From positions 1-7,779 of the forward strand of contig JAPJRC010000038.1 of assembly GCA_030824805.1 (NCBI GenBank): a DNA stretch of 7,779 bases, given 5' to 3'. Numbering within the stretch: position 1 is the stretch's first letter; the number at the start of each line of letters is the position of its first letter. The notes below the pieces were generated by a model. That model had not been told where the DNA came from and ran no database searches. It saw only the letters and a program-made list of their open reading frames with translations. Position numbers and translations under genes: made by a program. This stretch comes from Micavibrio sp. GTDB lineage: Bacteria > Pseudomonadota > Alphaproteobacteria > Micavibrionales > Micavibrionaceae. This document shows, one piece after another, positions 6,797 to 7,779 of the stretch.

Positions 6797-7578
6797 TGCG
6801 CTGGCAGGGTTTCCGCAGAAGCGCAAATGTTTCCGACCGTCGCGGCATGGGCGTGAAAACGGCCGGCGCGGGCGGCGTTTTCGCTATGGCGCTTCTCGTA
6901 TGGGCGCTTGGTGGCGATCCGACACAGCTTTTGATGGAAGGTGTTTCACGCACCATCCAGCAATCAAGCGCCAAGCCAAGCAAACTTGATGCGGACCAAC
7001 AAAACGAGCAGGCCGATTTCGCCGCCGCCGTGTTGGGAAGCACCGAAGATGTATGGGGCAGCCTGATACAAAATTATCCGCCCGCCCGCATGGTGCTCTA
7101 CGCTGGCGCGACAGACACACGCTGTGGCACAGGGCAATCTGCCATGGGCCCTTTCTATTGCCCGCTCGACCAATCCGTTTATCTCGATCTCGATTTCTTC
7201 TATGACCTTGAACATAAGCTCGGCGCCGCGGGTGATTTCGCGCGCGCCTATGTAATAGCGCACGAAGTCGGCCACCATATTCAAAATCTGCAAGGCAAGC
7301 TTTCGCCAAAACGCTCGAACGCGGAATCCGTGCGAACAGAATTACAAGCAGATTGCTATGCCGGCGTGTGGGCACACCATATCGGCGAATTCGGCGCGCT
7401 GGAGGATGGTGATCTGGAAGAAGCCATTAATGCTGCCGGACAAGTCGGAGATGACCGGTTGCAGGAAAAATCACAAGGCTACGCTGTACCGGATTCTTTC
7501 ACCCACGGCTCTGCCGAGCAACGCATGAAAGCTTTCAAACAAGGATATACGGGCGGAAATCCAAAAATGTGCAACTGA
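6796..7578 (+). CDS. ypfJ: YpfJ-type neutral zinc metallopeptidase, membrane-anchored
   Basis: Belongs to the putative neutral zinc metallopeptidase family (Pfam zinc_peptidase, YpfJ); the substrate and physiological role are not known to me. It has 260 residues, slightly short for the family. The N-terminus MRWQGFRRSANVSDRRG is the family's characteristic start and confirms the ATG at 6796. A single hydrophobic segment follows (about 24-40, AGAGGVFAMALLVWALGG), which would anchor the protein in the inner membrane with the peptidase domain probably periplasmic. The zinc site is intact: HEVGHH (156-161), with E182 in TELQADC as the likely third ligand. Cysteines C110, C122, C187 and C259 could form disulfides. 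The ATG overlaps the gltX stop (TAATG) and has only a weak ribosome-binding site, so translation is probably coupled to gltX. In the arrangement I recall from other alphaproteobacteria, gltA usually follows gltX, so this neighbour is unusual. Confidence 0.95.
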   Translation: MRWQGFRRSANVSDRRGMGVKTAGAGGVFAMALLVWALGGDPTQLLMEGVSRTIQQSSAKPSKLDADQQNEQADFAAAVLGSTEDVWGSLIQNYPPARMVLYAGATDTRCGTGQSAMGPFYCPLDQSVYLDLDFFYDLEHKLGAAGDFARAYVIAHEVGHHIQNLQGKLSPKRSNAESVRTELQADCYAGVWAHHIGEFGALEDGDLEEAINAAGQVGDDRLQEKSQGYAVPDSFTHGSAEQRMKAFKQGYTGGNPKMCN

Positions 7579-7583
7579 TCCAA

Positions 7584-7621
7584 CCGTGGAAAAACCACCA
7601 CGTAAAGGCGGCTTTTCCCGG
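7584..7621 (+). other. Imperfect hairpin just after ypfJ
   Basis: CCG (7584-7586) plus GGAAAA (7588-7593) can pair with TTTTCC (7613-7618) plus CGG (7619-7621): nine pairs with a bulged T at 7587 and a 19-base loop. It starts five bases after the ypfJ stop. No T-run follows the stem on the plus strand, so a classic Rho-independent terminator is not supported. It may be a 3'-end structure or a weak terminator for the gltX-ypfJ message. Confidence 0.35.
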
Positions 7622-7632
7622 CACAAATACGA

Positions 7633-7722
7633 TTAAAGCATTACAGCGGGCTCTTCTTCTTCGTCCGACACATCACCGCTTTCCGGATCAGGTTCGGTGG
7701 GCGATGGCTCATCTGCCGCTCA
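7633..7722 (-). other. Short acidic open frame, possible orphan C-terminal tail
   Basis: On the minus strand, between a TGA (7722-7720) and a TAA (7635-7633), 28 codons read as an acidic Pro/Ser/Asp/Glu-rich stretch containing EPDPES and SDEEEEP. That looks like the disordered C-terminal tail of a bacterial protein. It has no ATG start apart from a codon two from the end, no ribosome-binding site, and it lies directly behind a terminator. It is therefore either a degenerate remnant of a gene end or chance. I do not claim expression. Confidence 0.25.
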
Positions 7723-7767
7723 AAAATAAAAATAAATAAAGCCGGAACCCCGAAGCGGGGCGTCAGG
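7722..7767 (-). terminator. Intrinsic terminator for a minus-strand gene beyond the right edge
   Basis: The core stem is CCCCG (7748-7752) with CGGGG (7756-7760) around an AAG loop. It extends outward through CCGGA (7742-7746) against TCAGG (7763-7767), with one mismatch and a small bulge. On the minus strand this is followed almost at once by a T-rich tract (7740-7722, three T-runs broken by single As). Directionality is therefore clearly minus. A TAA at 7774-7772 on the minus strand, a few bases upstream of the stem, may be the stop of the gene it serves, which lies outside the window. Confidence 0.65.
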
Positions 7768-7779
7768 TTGATTAGGCAC

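Noticed and set aside
7601..7616. Small AAAG/CTTT hairpin with a T-run as a ypfJ terminator
   Set aside because: Only four weak pairs and four Ts; too little to call a terminator.
1..7779. CRISPR array, transposon ends, integrase, tRNA or rRNA genes, defence cluster
   Set aside because: No tandem direct repeats with spacers, no transposase or recombinase motifs, no cloverleaf-like or rRNA-like stretch was seen; apart from the AT-rich gene the region is ordinary chromosomal backbone.

Overview
The window reads as a chromosomal segment of an alphaproteobacterium with moderately high GC. Three things point there. LexA has the alphaproteobacterial N-terminus. The lexA promoter carries the alphaproteobacterial SOS box (GAAC-N7-GAAC). 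The backbone order trpD-trpC / lexA / comEC (reverse) / gltX is one I recall from many members of this class. The exact lineage cannot be fixed from the sequence; a deep-branching, less-studied alphaproteobacterium is only a guess.

Layout. Bases 1-1600 hold the 3' part of trpD and all of trpC, overlapping by ATGA; these are two consecutive-pathway enzymes of tryptophan synthesis. Starting on the last base of the trpC stop codon is a distinctly AT-richer gene (1600-2091) of unknown function, weakly resembling the DUF6210 type. It sits where moaC-moeA lie in the textbook arrangement. Seven bases after it comes the lexA promoter, with three GAAC half-sites at exact 11-bp spacing, followed by lexA (2173-2853), the self-cleaving SOS repressor. 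Converging on lexA from the other strand are an unrecognised 103-residue protein (2870-3181) and, upstream of it, a 695-residue ComEC-type DNA-uptake channel (3251-5338). The ComEC C-terminal domain lacks metallo-beta-lactamase metal ligands. A 69-bp divergent spacer separates comEC from gltX (5408-6796), a glutamyl-tRNA synthetase. The gltX stop codon overlaps the start of a YpfJ-type membrane-anchored zinc metallopeptidase gene (6796-7578). The last 200 bases hold no complete gene. They contain a hairpin after ypfJ, a short acidic open frame on the minus strand that looks like an orphan C-terminal tail, and a good intrinsic terminator on the minus strand for a gene lying beyond the right edge.

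How it fits together. Most genes are housekeeping: amino-acid synthesis, SOS control, tRNA charging and envelope or DNA-uptake functions. They are packed with overlaps of 1-4 bp. I see no mobile element, integrase, CRISPR array, tRNA or rRNA gene. The parts that do not fit a conserved backbone are the AT-rich 163-codon gene in the trp-lexA slot, the small gene behind comEC, and ypfJ directly coupled to gltX. The strongest new-looking signals are the AT-rich cargo gene and the triple-half-site LexA operator lying across the lexA promoter.
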